Source: an uncultured Eubacteriales bacterium | Lineage (GTDB): Bacteria > Bacillota > Clostridia > Christensenellales > Borkfalkiaceae | Direction: 5' to 3' | NCBI GenBank assembly: GCA_902767455.1 | Contig: CACXHH010000072.1 | Span: 1 to 5,460, forward strand | DNA length: 5,460 nt | Shown here: piece after piece, positions 1 to 4,824 of the stretch | Position numbering within the stretch: position 1 is the first letter of the stretch | Layout of the letters: the number at the start of each line of letters is the position of its first letter | Notes under the pieces: generated by a model | Databases searched by the model: none | Told to the model about the DNA's origin: nothing | The model's input: only the letters and a program-made list of their open reading frames with translations | Translations under genes and position numbers: made by a program

Positions 1-136
1 ACGCCACTATCTGATATCCGAGCGTTTCAAGATCGCTCCACGCCGTGCCGCTCGGAATAACGAATTCGAGCACCACGATAGTCATAATAATTGCCATTAT
101 CGCGTCGAAAAACGCGACGAATCTGTCTTTTTTCAT
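1..136 (-). CDS. TMEM175/DUF1211-family membrane protein, N-terminal part only
   Basis: This is the first 45 codons of a gene that continues past the left edge, starting at the ATG complementary to 134-136. The peptide begins MKKDRFVAFFDAIMAI and continues into a hydrophobic helix ending near VVLEFVIP (residues 21-28). This fits the first transmembrane segment of the TMEM175/DUF1211 family, whose hallmark is R-x3-F-S-D followed by an Ile-rich helix and V-L-E-L. Known bacterial members are roughly 200-residue, six-helix membrane proteins that form potassium-permeable channels. Here the hallmark reads R5-x3-F9-F10-D11, with Phe where Ser is usual. The gene starts 10 nt after the alcohol dehydrogenase stop and has no clear Shine-Dalgarno (the sequence before the ATG is CCCGAAGCT), so translation may be coupled to that gene. 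Function as an ion channel is inferred from family only. Confidence 0.72.
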   Translation of the reverse strand, partial: MKKDRFVAFFDAIMAIIMTIVVLEFVIPSGTAWSDLETLGYQIVA

Positions 137-146
137 AGCTTCGGGT

Positions 147-1310
147 TTACAGCGATCGCGTAAGTATTTCTATAAGATCGGTTTCGGTAAGCGGAACGTA
201 AGCGTTTTCAAGCCCTTCGTTTACGGCGATATGATGCGCCATTTCGCCTATACGGCTCTCGTCGATACCCACTTCGCGAAGGTGCATGGGGATATTTATC
301 GAGCGGAAGAACTCGTAAGTAGCGTCTATGGCGCGGTTTGCTATCTCGAACTTGTCAAGGGTTTTATCTATCCCGAAAACGTTTACGCCGTATTTTACGA
401 AACGGTCGACCGTGCGTTCGCTCAAAATATGCTTCATCCATCTCGGGGTGATTATCGCAAGACCTTCGCCGTGAGTTATGTCGTAATAAGCGCTCAAAGC
501 GTGCTCTATCGCGTGGCACGGCCAGCCCGACCCGCTGTTTCCGAGCGAAAGTATTCCGTTACAACCGTAAGTACAGCAAAGCATCATCTCGGCTCTCGCC
601 CTGTAATCTTCGGGGTTTTTGAGCGCCGCAACGGCGTTTACCATAAGGCTTTTGAGCATTGATTCGCAAAAACCGTCGTTCAAAAGCGTGGTGTCTTCGG
701 CAAAATACTGTTCCATAACGTGGTTCATCGCGTCGGCGCAGCCCGCCGCCGTCTGCTTTGCCGAAACGGTGAAGGTGTAAGTCGGATCAAGGAAGGAAAC
801 GCGCGGATAGTTGTGCGGATCGACGTAGCCTATCTTGTCGTTGGTTTCCGTTCTCGAAATAACGCCGCCCGCGTCGTATTCGCTGCCCGTTGCGGCGAGA
901 GTGATTATATCGACGATGGGAAGCGACTCTTTTGCGAAAGCCTTATACGATATGAGATCCCACGTTTCTCCTTCGTATTTTGCGCCCGCGGCGATAGCCT
1001 TGGAACAGTCGAGCACGCTGCCGCCGCCCACGGCGAGTATAACGTCGATATCGTTTTCCTTACATATCTTCACGCCGCTTATAACGCTCGGATCGTATTT
1101 GGGGTTGGGCTGAATGCCCGAAAGCTCGTATATATCGTAGCCTTGAAGAAGGCTCTTAACTTTATCGTAAAGACCTATCTTTTTAATGCTTCCGCCGCCG
1201 TAAGCGAGAAGTATCTTCTTGCCGAACTGCGACATGACTTCGGGAAGCTTTTCGATAACGCCCTTGCCGAAAATAAGTCTGGTAGGCGTCATATAATCAA
1301 AATTCTGCAT
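147..1310 (-). CDS. Iron-containing alcohol dehydrogenase, YqhD/BDH type
   Basis: A 387-residue cytosolic group III alcohol dehydrogenase, full length for the family. Such enzymes reduce aldehydes to alcohols (or the reverse) with NAD(P)H and a divalent metal. The N-terminal nucleotide-binding half shows YGGGS (37-41) and VGGGSVLD (94-101), as in the NADPH-using YqhD and clostridial butanol dehydrogenases. The C-terminal half has the four expected metal ligands, D193, H197, H266 and H280, in the contexts CADAMNH, PCHAIEH and DITHGEG; H270 matches another conserved histidine. These positions are offset by one from E. coli YqhD (D194, H198, H267, H281, from memory). The start is supported by AAGGAG (1319-1324) about 8 nt upstream. 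It is the fifth gene of the operon, 48 nt after the flavoprotein gene, the largest internal gap. I see no terminator in that gap. The natural substrate is unknown; a broad aldehyde reductase role is the family-based guess. Confidence 0.93.
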   Translation of the reverse strand: MQNFDYMTPTRLIFGKGVIEKLPEVMSQFGKKILLAYGGGSIKKIGLYDKVKSLLQGYDIYELSGIQPNPKYDPSVISGVKICKENDIDVILAVGGGSVLDCSKAIAAGAKYEGETWDLISYKAFAKESLPIVDIITLAATGSEYDAGGVISRTETNDKIGYVDPHNYPRVSFLDPTYTFTVSAKQTAAGCADAMNHVMEQYFAEDTTLLNDGFCESMLKSLMVNAVAALKNPEDYRARAEMMLCCTYGCNGILSLGNSGSGWPCHAIEHALSAYYDITHGEGLAIITPRWMKHILSERTVDRFVKYGVNVFGIDKTLDKFEIANRAIDATYEFFRSINIPMHLREVGIDESRIGEMAHHIAVNEGLENAYVPLTETDLIEILTRSL

Positions 1311-1358
1311 AAAACTATCTCCTTTTTTTAATCGTTAATTGTCGTAAGGCGCGTTTGC

Positions 1359-1895
1359 TCACACGCTTTTACCCATCTCGTAAGCTTCTAAAAAAGCGGG
1401 GCTGTTTTTTATCTCGCCCTTTTCGTATACGCCCGTGCCGTAGATTATTCCCTTTTCGACGGCGCCTTCGACGCAGTCGGCGTAGCCGCGGAAACACTCT
1501 ATCGTGCGGAGTTGCGACTCGCGCTCTTCGTCGGCGCAGGTGACGATATAATAAAACTCCTTGTTCTTTACTTCGAGCCATCTCGCGACCGTTCTGTCGA
1601 TAACGGCTTTGAGCTGCGCGGCTATCGAATAAAAATAGACGGGGCTTGAAAGAACTATGACGTCGGCGTCTATCATCTTCTGCAAAAGCTCTGCCATATC
1701 GTCTTTTATAGCGCATTCGCCGCCCGACTTCTGACAATAATAACAGCCGCGACAGTACGAGATCTTCTTTTCGGCTACGCGCACCTTTTCAACGGCGTTG
1801 CCCGCTTCGAGCGCGCCGCGCATGAATTCGTCGCATAAAATATCCGAGTTCCCGTTCTTTCTCGGGCTTCCCGATAAAATCAAAACTTTCTTCAT
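1359..1895 (-). CDS. Flavodoxin-fold NADPH-dependent FMN reductase, iron-sulfur flavoprotein (Isf)-like
   Basis: A 178-residue protein of the NADPH-dependent FMN reductase/WrbA-like flavodoxin-fold superfamily. It opens with a beta strand and the FMN-phosphate loop GSPRKNGNSD (9-18), and has SSPVYFYS (83-90) for flavin contacts. Between them lies a compact cysteine motif, C48-x2-C51-x2-C54-x6-C61 followed by IKDDM. This agrees with the CX2CX2CX4-7C motif that binds a 4Fe-4S cluster in the archaeal iron-sulfur flavoprotein Isf. Members transfer electrons between reduced carriers or NAD(P)H and quinones, oxygen species or other acceptors. I chose the ATG at 1895 over one 14 codons upstream (1937) because an AAGGAGA ribosome site lies 5 nt before it, the flavodoxin fold starts exactly there, and the longer form would run into the upstream reductase gene. 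Many relatives carry this cysteine motif without biochemical proof of a cluster, so cluster binding is inferred. Confidence 0.88.
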   Translation of the reverse strand: MKKVLILSGSPRKNGNSDILCDEFMRGALEAGNAVEKVRVAEKKISYCRGCYYCQKSGGECAIKDDMAELLQKMIDADVIVLSSPVYFYSIAAQLKAVIDRTVARWLEVKNKEFYYIVTCADEERESQLRTIECFRGYADCVEGAVEKGIIYGTGVYEKGEIKNSPAFLEAYEMGKSV

Positions 1896-1900
1896 ATAAT

Positions 1901-1907
1901 TCTCCTT
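1901..1907 (-). promoter_or_regulatory. Ribosome binding site that fixes the flavoprotein start
   Basis: On the minus strand the sequence reads AAGGAGA followed by 5 nt and ATG (1895). Its first two bases fall in the TAA stop codon of the aldo/keto reductase gene (1906-1908), so termination of one gene and initiation of the next occur on the same patch of mRNA. It decides for the 178-residue form over the 192-residue form starting at 1937. Confidence 0.85.
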
Positions 1908-2868
1908 ATTTTGCTCCCATAATCTTGTGCGGAACATAAAGTTCGTCGAGATAGTTTACGTCTTCGGCGGTGAGTTTCACGTTAAAAGCGCCCGCTGCGT
2001 CGTCAAAATAACTTTCCTTCGTGGCTCCGATGACGGGCGCGGTAACGCCTTTCTTCCATAGCCACGCAAGCGCTATCTGCGACATCTTCACTCCGTAACC
2101 GTCGGCAAGTTCTTTTACCCTTTCGGTGATAAGTCTGTCATGCTCTTGGGTGGAATCGTATTTCGCCTTTGAAACTTTGTCGGTAAGGCTACGCTTTGAG
2201 TCGCTAAGCCACTCCGTTCTCGTTACCCTGCCTGCGGCAAGCGGGCTGTAAGGAGTGAGCGCCACGCCCATTTCCTTACATATAGGTATCAGTTCGCGCT
2301 CGTCTTCGCGGTAGAGTAAGTTATAGTGGTTCTGCATGGAAGAAAACTTCGTCCAGCCGTGTTTTTCGGCGGCTATCTGCATGTTGTGGAACTGATAACC
2401 GTACATCGCCGAAGCCCCTATCGCGCGGACTTTCCCGCTTTTTACGAGCTTGTCGAGAGCTTCCATAGTTTCTTCGACGGGCGTGTCGTAGTCGAAACGA
2501 TGTATTATATAAAGATCTACGTAGTCGGTACCGAGTCTTGAAAGCGAGCCGTCGATCTCACGCGCGATAGCTTCTTTTGAGAGCTTGCCTTCGTTGAAAT
2601 AGACCTTCGTCGCGATGACGACTTCTTCTCTTTTAGCGAGCTTTTTTATCGCGGCGCCGAGATACTCTTCGCTCGTGCCGTGCGAATAGCTGTTTGCCGT
2701 ATCGAAGAAGTTAAAGCCGAGATCGAGCGCTTTTTTCACCATTTTTTCGGTGTCGTCTTTTTCGAGCGTCCACAGATGGAAGTCTTCCGAAGGCTTGCCG
2801 AAGCTCATGCACCCTACGCACAGTTTAGATACCGTGATATCCGTTTTTCCGAGTTTTGCGTATTCCAT
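1906..2868 (-). CDS. Aldo/keto reductase, YajO-like
   Basis: A 320-residue NADPH-dependent aldo/keto reductase with a TIM-barrel fold, full length, cytosolic. The catalytic tetrad is present: D56 and Y61 in FFDTANSYSHGTSEE, K88 in ATKVY, and H123 in IIHRFDYDTP. GASAMYGYQF (151-160), SMQNHYNLLYRE (177-188) and TPYSPLAAGR (205-214) follow in the expected order, and APVIGATKES (277-286) is the C-terminal cofactor-binding segment. The start MEYAKLGKTDITVSKLCVGC closely parallels E. coli YajO, recalled from memory, including the GKTD and VSxLCxGC motifs. Family members reduce aldehydes and ketones; a specific substrate cannot be assigned. It starts 9 nt after the CMD gene and lacks a recognisable Shine-Dalgarno, having only AATGAGCGATT before the ATG, unlike most of its neighbours. 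Coupled translation is therefore likely. Orthology to yajO is not claimed. Confidence 0.94.
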   Translation of the reverse strand: MEYAKLGKTDITVSKLCVGCMSFGKPSEDFHLWTLEKDDTEKMVKKALDLGFNFFDTANSYSHGTSEEYLGAAIKKLAKREEVVIATKVYFNEGKLSKEAIAREIDGSLSRLGTDYVDLYIIHRFDYDTPVEETMEALDKLVKSGKVRAIGASAMYGYQFHNMQIAAEKHGWTKFSSMQNHYNLLYREDERELIPICKEMGVALTPYSPLAAGRVTRTEWLSDSKRSLTDKVSKAKYDSTQEHDRLITERVKELADGYGVKMSQIALAWLWKKGVTAPVIGATKESYFDDAAGAFNVKLTAEDVNYLDELYVPHKIMGAK

Positions 2869-2877
2869 AATCGCTCA

Positions 2878-3195
2878 TTATTTTCCGAACACTTCTTCGA
2901 CGAGCGGAAAAGCGCTCCACGCTTTCGGCCAGCCGCAGTAAAAAGCAAGGTGAGTTATCATCTCGACGGCTTCCTGCTTGGTTATCCCGTGTTCTTTGCC
3001 TATCTCAAGGTGGGCTTTGAGCTGCGGATACTGCCCCGCCGAAAAGAGCGCGGCAATCGTTATCATGCTTCTGTCACGCGGGGAAAGTTCTTGTTCTCTT
3101 GCCCATACTTCCCCGAACAACACGTCGTCGTTTAGCTCTGCGAATTTGGGCGCAAGTTCGCCTAAAATACGCCTCCCGGCAGTTTGTCGTTTCAT
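2878..3195 (-). CDS. Carboxymuconolactone decarboxylase (CMD) family protein
   Basis: A 105-residue small helical protein of the CMD/AhpD-like superfamily (PF02627 type), full length for the single-domain group. Family signals are LSPRDRSMITIAALFSAG (38-54), QLKAHLEIGKEHGITKQE (58-75) and the C-terminal EMITHLAFYCGWPKAWSA (78-95). Proteins of this class include true gamma-carboxymuconolactone decarboxylase, the alkylhydroperoxidase AhpD, and many uncharacterised partners of redox genes. The AhpD-type CxxC pair is absent: C87 is the only cysteine, so thiol peroxidase activity by that mechanism is not supported. A ring-cleavage decarboxylase role is also unlikely without other aromatic-degradation genes. 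The start has AAAGGAG (3203-3209) 7 nt upstream, lying inside the end of the flavodoxin gene, and only 2 nt separate that stop from this ATG. Function within the operon is unknown. Confidence 0.9.
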   Translation of the reverse strand: MKRQTAGRRILGELAPKFAELNDDVLFGEVWAREQELSPRDRSMITIAALFSAGQYPQLKAHLEIGKEHGITKQEAVEMITHLAFYCGWPKAWSAFPLVEEVFGK

Positions 3196-3197
3196 CT

Positions 3198-3662
3198 TTA
3201 TTCTCCTTTAATCAAATAATTTATATGTTCCCGCAAGCTCTTGTTGAAAAGACCTTGACTGAATTTTACGCGCGGCGCGACGCATTTAAGATCGCGCATC
3301 GAGTTAGCCATATACATCGGGTCGTTCGTGTAGCTGTTTGCGAACACTAAAACTTCGCCGTTAAAGTTTTGTATGAGTCGCGCAAAAGTCGCCACGGGCA
3401 TAGGATAGGTATACCACCAGATGGGGAAAAACAGCAATATCCTGTCGTATTCGTTGAAATTTGCGTTTATCGGCGCAATCTCGGGGAACACCTTTTCGCG
3501 CGCTTCCTTTTTCGCCTCAACGTAGGCGCAAGTGTGATAATCGTCCGAATACGGAACGGCGCGCTCTATCCGCGCGACGTCGCAATCAAGTTTTTCCTTT
3601 ATCCCGTCGACCAACTTTTTCGTGTTGCCCGACCGGCTGAAATACGCTATCAAAGTTCTCAT
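3198..3662 (-). CDS. Flavodoxin family protein
   Basis: A 154-residue flavodoxin-fold protein, first gene of the minus-strand operon. The N-terminal strand and FMN-phosphate loop YFSRSGNTKKL (7-17) are textbook flavodoxin. FFPIWWYTYPMPVATF (78-93) matches the PIWW...P.pv..F segment of the Flavodoxin_4-like group (PF12682), and the central helix contains the A.xEA.KEA-type stretch before P60. It should bind FMN non-covalently and pass electrons, possibly to or from the other oxidoreductases of the operon; it may equally act as a quinone or flavin reductase. The 3' end (KGE codons) doubles as the ribosome site of the CMD gene. The start at 3662 is preceded by AAGGAC (3665-3670), rather close to the ATG. 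A face-to-face promoter pair with the LysR gene lies upstream. Confidence 0.92.
   Translation of the reverse strand: MRTLIAYFSRSGNTKKLVDGIKEKLDCDVARIERAVPYSDDYHTCAYVEAKKEAREKVFPEIAPINANFNEYDRILLFFPIWWYTYPMPVATFARLIQNFNGEVLVFANSYTNDPMYMANSMRDLKCVAPRVKFSQGLFNKSLREHINYLIKGE
3203..3209 (-). promoter_or_regulatory. Ribosome binding site of the CMD gene inside the flavodoxin 3' end
   Basis: AAAGGAG on the minus strand is read as the last Lys, Gly and part of the Glu codon of the flavodoxin, and serves as Shine-Dalgarno for the ATG at 3195 (7-nt spacer). The 2-nt gap between stop and start makes translational coupling of flavodoxin and CMD likely. Confidence 0.8.
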
Positions 3663-3687
3663 AAGTCCTTCGCTCTATTTGACCGTA

Positions 3688-3711
3688 ATTTATCGAAATT
3701 TTGCAATAAAT
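3688..3711. promoter_or_regulatory. Imperfect 24-bp dyad with T-N11-A, candidate LysR box
   Basis: The arms ATTTAT (3688-3693) and ATAAAT (3706-3711) are perfect inverted repeats. Within the 24 bp, 9 of 12 base pairs are symmetric. T3693 and A3705 form the T-N11-A core (TCGAAATTTTGCA) that LysR-type regulators typically bind. It sits just upstream of the -35 of the plus-strand LysR promoter, so autoregulation is plausible. Its relation to the operon promoter is less usual because it lies downstream of that predicted start. Binding is inferred, and AT-rich DNA can give such dyads by chance. Confidence 0.4.
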
Positions 3712-3712
3712 C

Positions 3713-3741
3713 TTTACAACCGTAAGCCGATATACTATAAT
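3713..3741 (+). promoter_or_regulatory. Sigma-70-like promoter for the LysR gene
   Basis: TTTACA (3713-3718), a 17-nt spacer and a perfect TATAAT (3736-3741). Predicted start is near 3748, giving a leader of about 105 nt before the regulator ATG. The match is strong: one mismatch in the -35, none in the -10, ideal spacing. Confidence 0.65.
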
Positions 3742-3749
3742 AATTTACG

Positions 3750-3773
3750 ATAACGACCCTATACGCTCGTTAT
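3750..3773. repeat. Perfect 7-bp inverted repeat, candidate operator
   Basis: ATAACGA (3750-3756) and TCGTTAT (3767-3773) are exact reverse complements separated by 10 bp. The left arm covers about +2 to +8 of the predicted LysR transcript, and the right arm overlaps the -10 of the opposite promoter (3772-3777). A protein bound here could block both promoters at once. The repeat is directly visible; its role is inferred. Confidence 0.45.
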
Positions 3774-3800
3774 TTTACTATATTTCGCCGTATTTGTAAA
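3772..3800 (-). promoter_or_regulatory. Sigma-70-like promoter for the redox operon
   Basis: On the minus strand: TTTACA (3800-3795), a 17-nt spacer and TAAAAT (3777-3772). Predicted start is near 3765, giving a leader of about 100 nt before the flavodoxin ATG. It faces the LysR promoter, so the two predicted transcripts overlap at their 5' ends by roughly 18 nt. Each element has one mismatch from consensus. Confidence 0.55.
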
Positions 3801-3853
3801 ATATATTTTTTTCATTACGCTATGACTTTAATGCATAACAAAAAAGGACTTTA

Positions 3854-4699
3854 ATGATAAACGCGGAATTTCTCAATTACGTAATTGTATTCGCCGAAAC
3901 CGACAATCTCACGAAAGCGAGCGAAAAATTGCACGTATCTCAATCGGCGCTGACGCGCGCGATGCAAAAAATAGAGTCGGAAGCGGGCGTGCCCCTGTTT
4001 ACCCGCGCGAAAAACAAGATCTCGCTCAACGAAACGGGCAAGCAATTCGTCAGATACGCCGTCGGCGTTCTTGATTCTTACGAGAGAATGTTCTCCGCGA
4101 CGCGCGCCTTTTACAACGCTTCGTTAAGCACGTCTATCGGGCTGTCGGCGCCGGGGCCGCTGCTCAAATACGGGCAGGAGCTTTATTCGATTTTTTCGGG
4201 AAAAACCATTTCTACCAAGATCGACGACGTAAACAGGCTCGTCGAAGGCTTAAAAAGCGGGGTTTACGACTTCATCTTCATCAACGAAGAGATAATAACC
4301 GACGATATGGTTTCCGTTTTCGCCTTTACCGAAAAGCTGTTCGTTTCCGTGCCGCCCACGCACTTCGTTGCGGGCATGACCGAAGGCGTATGGTTTTCGG
4401 ACATAGACGGGCAATCTTTTCTCGTAGCCGAAAATCTCGGGCTGTGGGACGAAATGATACGTCGGCTTATGCCCAACTCGAAGTTTTTGGTGCAGAACGA
4501 CGCAAATCTGCACGAGATTGTAAACGCTTCGACCATACCGAGTTTTACTACCAACGTCGCGAAGCCGCTTCGCGGAGAAGTCGACAGAAAAGATATCCCC
4601 GTTCTCGACGAGTGCGCGCAGGTCGATTTTTACGTCGCCTTCCGCCCGAAAGACAAAGCAAAGCTTAACGAGCTTCTCAGAGTAGTCGCTGAACGATAA
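3854..4699 (+). CDS. LysR-family transcriptional regulator
   Basis: A 281-residue DNA-binding regulator, slightly short for the family (usually about 290-310). Residues 1-60 are the winged helix-turn-helix: FLNYVIVFAETDNLTKASEKLHVSQSAL..., with the A22-S23, V28-S29-Q30-S31-A32 and Q38-IE-E-GVPLF-R landmarks. A linker helix (60-90) leads to a LysR effector-binding domain, in which the typical start SIGLSAPGP (94-102) and LVEGLKSGVYDFIFI (129-143) can be seen. The ATG at 3854 has AAGGAC upstream (3844-3849), and an in-frame stop (3836-3838) excludes an earlier ATG. It is transcribed divergently from the redox operon, the classic arrangement in which a LysR protein controls its neighbour and often itself. 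The inducer is unknown. A terminator-like hairpin follows. Confidence 0.94.
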   Translation: MINAEFLNYVIVFAETDNLTKASEKLHVSQSALTRAMQKIESEAGVPLFTRAKNKISLNETGKQFVRYAVGVLDSYERMFSATRAFYNASLSTSIGLSAPGPLLKYGQELYSIFSGKTISTKIDDVNRLVEGLKSGVYDFIFINEEIITDDMVSVFAFTEKLFVSVPPTHFVAGMTEGVWFSDIDGQSFLVAENLGLWDEMIRRLMPNSKFLVQNDANLHEIVNASTIPSFTTNVAKPLRGEVDRKDIPVLDECAQVDFYVAFRPKDKAKLNELLRVVAER

Positions 4700-4717
4700 T
4701 AAGGTCGTTTTTTAAAG

Positions 4718-4740
4718 AAAACCGTCTTATAGCGGTTTTT
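4718..4740 (+). terminator. Weak intrinsic terminator-like hairpin after the LysR gene
   Basis: AAAACCG (4718-4724) pairs with CGGTTTT (4733-4739) around an 8-nt loop, with a possible extra wobble pair at each end, and ends in a short T run. A smaller stem, AACGA (4692-4696) with TCGTT (4705-4709) followed by four T, spans the stop codon just before. Both stems are AT-rich, so termination may be inefficient. The position between the regulator and an independent promoter supports the call. Confidence 0.5.
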
Positions 4741-4743
4741 AGC

Positions 4744-4772
4744 TTGCCTAATGAACGAACGGGTGATATAAT
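4744..4772 (+). promoter_or_regulatory. Extended -10 promoter for the glycosyltransferase gene
   Basis: TTGCCT (4744-4749), a 17-nt spacer and TATAAT (4767-4772), with the TGN extension (TGA, 4764-4766) directly before the -10. Predicted start is near 4779, about 46 nt before the ATG. This is the best consensus promoter in the window and makes the glycosyltransferase a separate transcription unit from the regulator. Confidence 0.7.
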
Positions 4773-4784
4773 AGTCGAAAATAA

Positions 4785-4809
4785 ACTTAGCCTGATCGAA
4801 ACACTAAGT
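4785..4809 (+). repeat. Small inverted repeat in the glycosyltransferase leader
   Basis: ACTTAG (4785-4790) and CTAAGT (4804-4809) can pair in the mRNA across a 13-nt loop, ending 3 nt before the GGAG ribosome site (4813-4816). The stem is short and AT-rich. It could modestly affect translation or be an operator, but it may also be chance. Confidence 0.25.
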
Positions 4810-4824
4810 AACGGAGATTTATTT

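Noticed and set aside
45..662. A 205-codon open frame on the plus strand, antisense to the alcohol dehydrogenase and the TMEM175-like gene
   Set aside because: The opposite strand carries a complete dehydrogenase with all metal ligands; the antisense peptide has no recognisable family features and reflects codon bias.
720..1331. A 203-codon open frame on the plus strand opposite the N-terminal half of the dehydrogenase
   Set aside because: Arg- and Ala-rich composition typical of antisense shadows, no ribosome site, and wholly inside a well-supported gene.
1311..1358. Possible terminator or internal promoter in the 48-nt gap before the dehydrogenase gene
   Set aside because: Only a TTAA-TCG-TTAA repeat and a poly-A run next to the ribosome site are seen; there is no GC stem followed by T on the transcribed strand.
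1896..1937. A 14-residue N-terminal extension of the FMN reductase starting at 1937
   Set aside because: It has no ribosome site, would overlap the end of the aldo/keto reductase, and the flavodoxin fold starts at the ATG at 1895, which has an excellent AAGGAGA.
2680..3135. A 151-codon plus-strand frame spanning the reductase-CMD junction
   Set aside because: Antisense to two conserved genes, with no motif and no promoter or ribosome site.
4390..4668. A 92-codon second-frame open stretch inside the LysR gene
   Set aside because: It is an Arg/Ser-rich overlap frame within a confident LysR coding sequence, with no independent signals.
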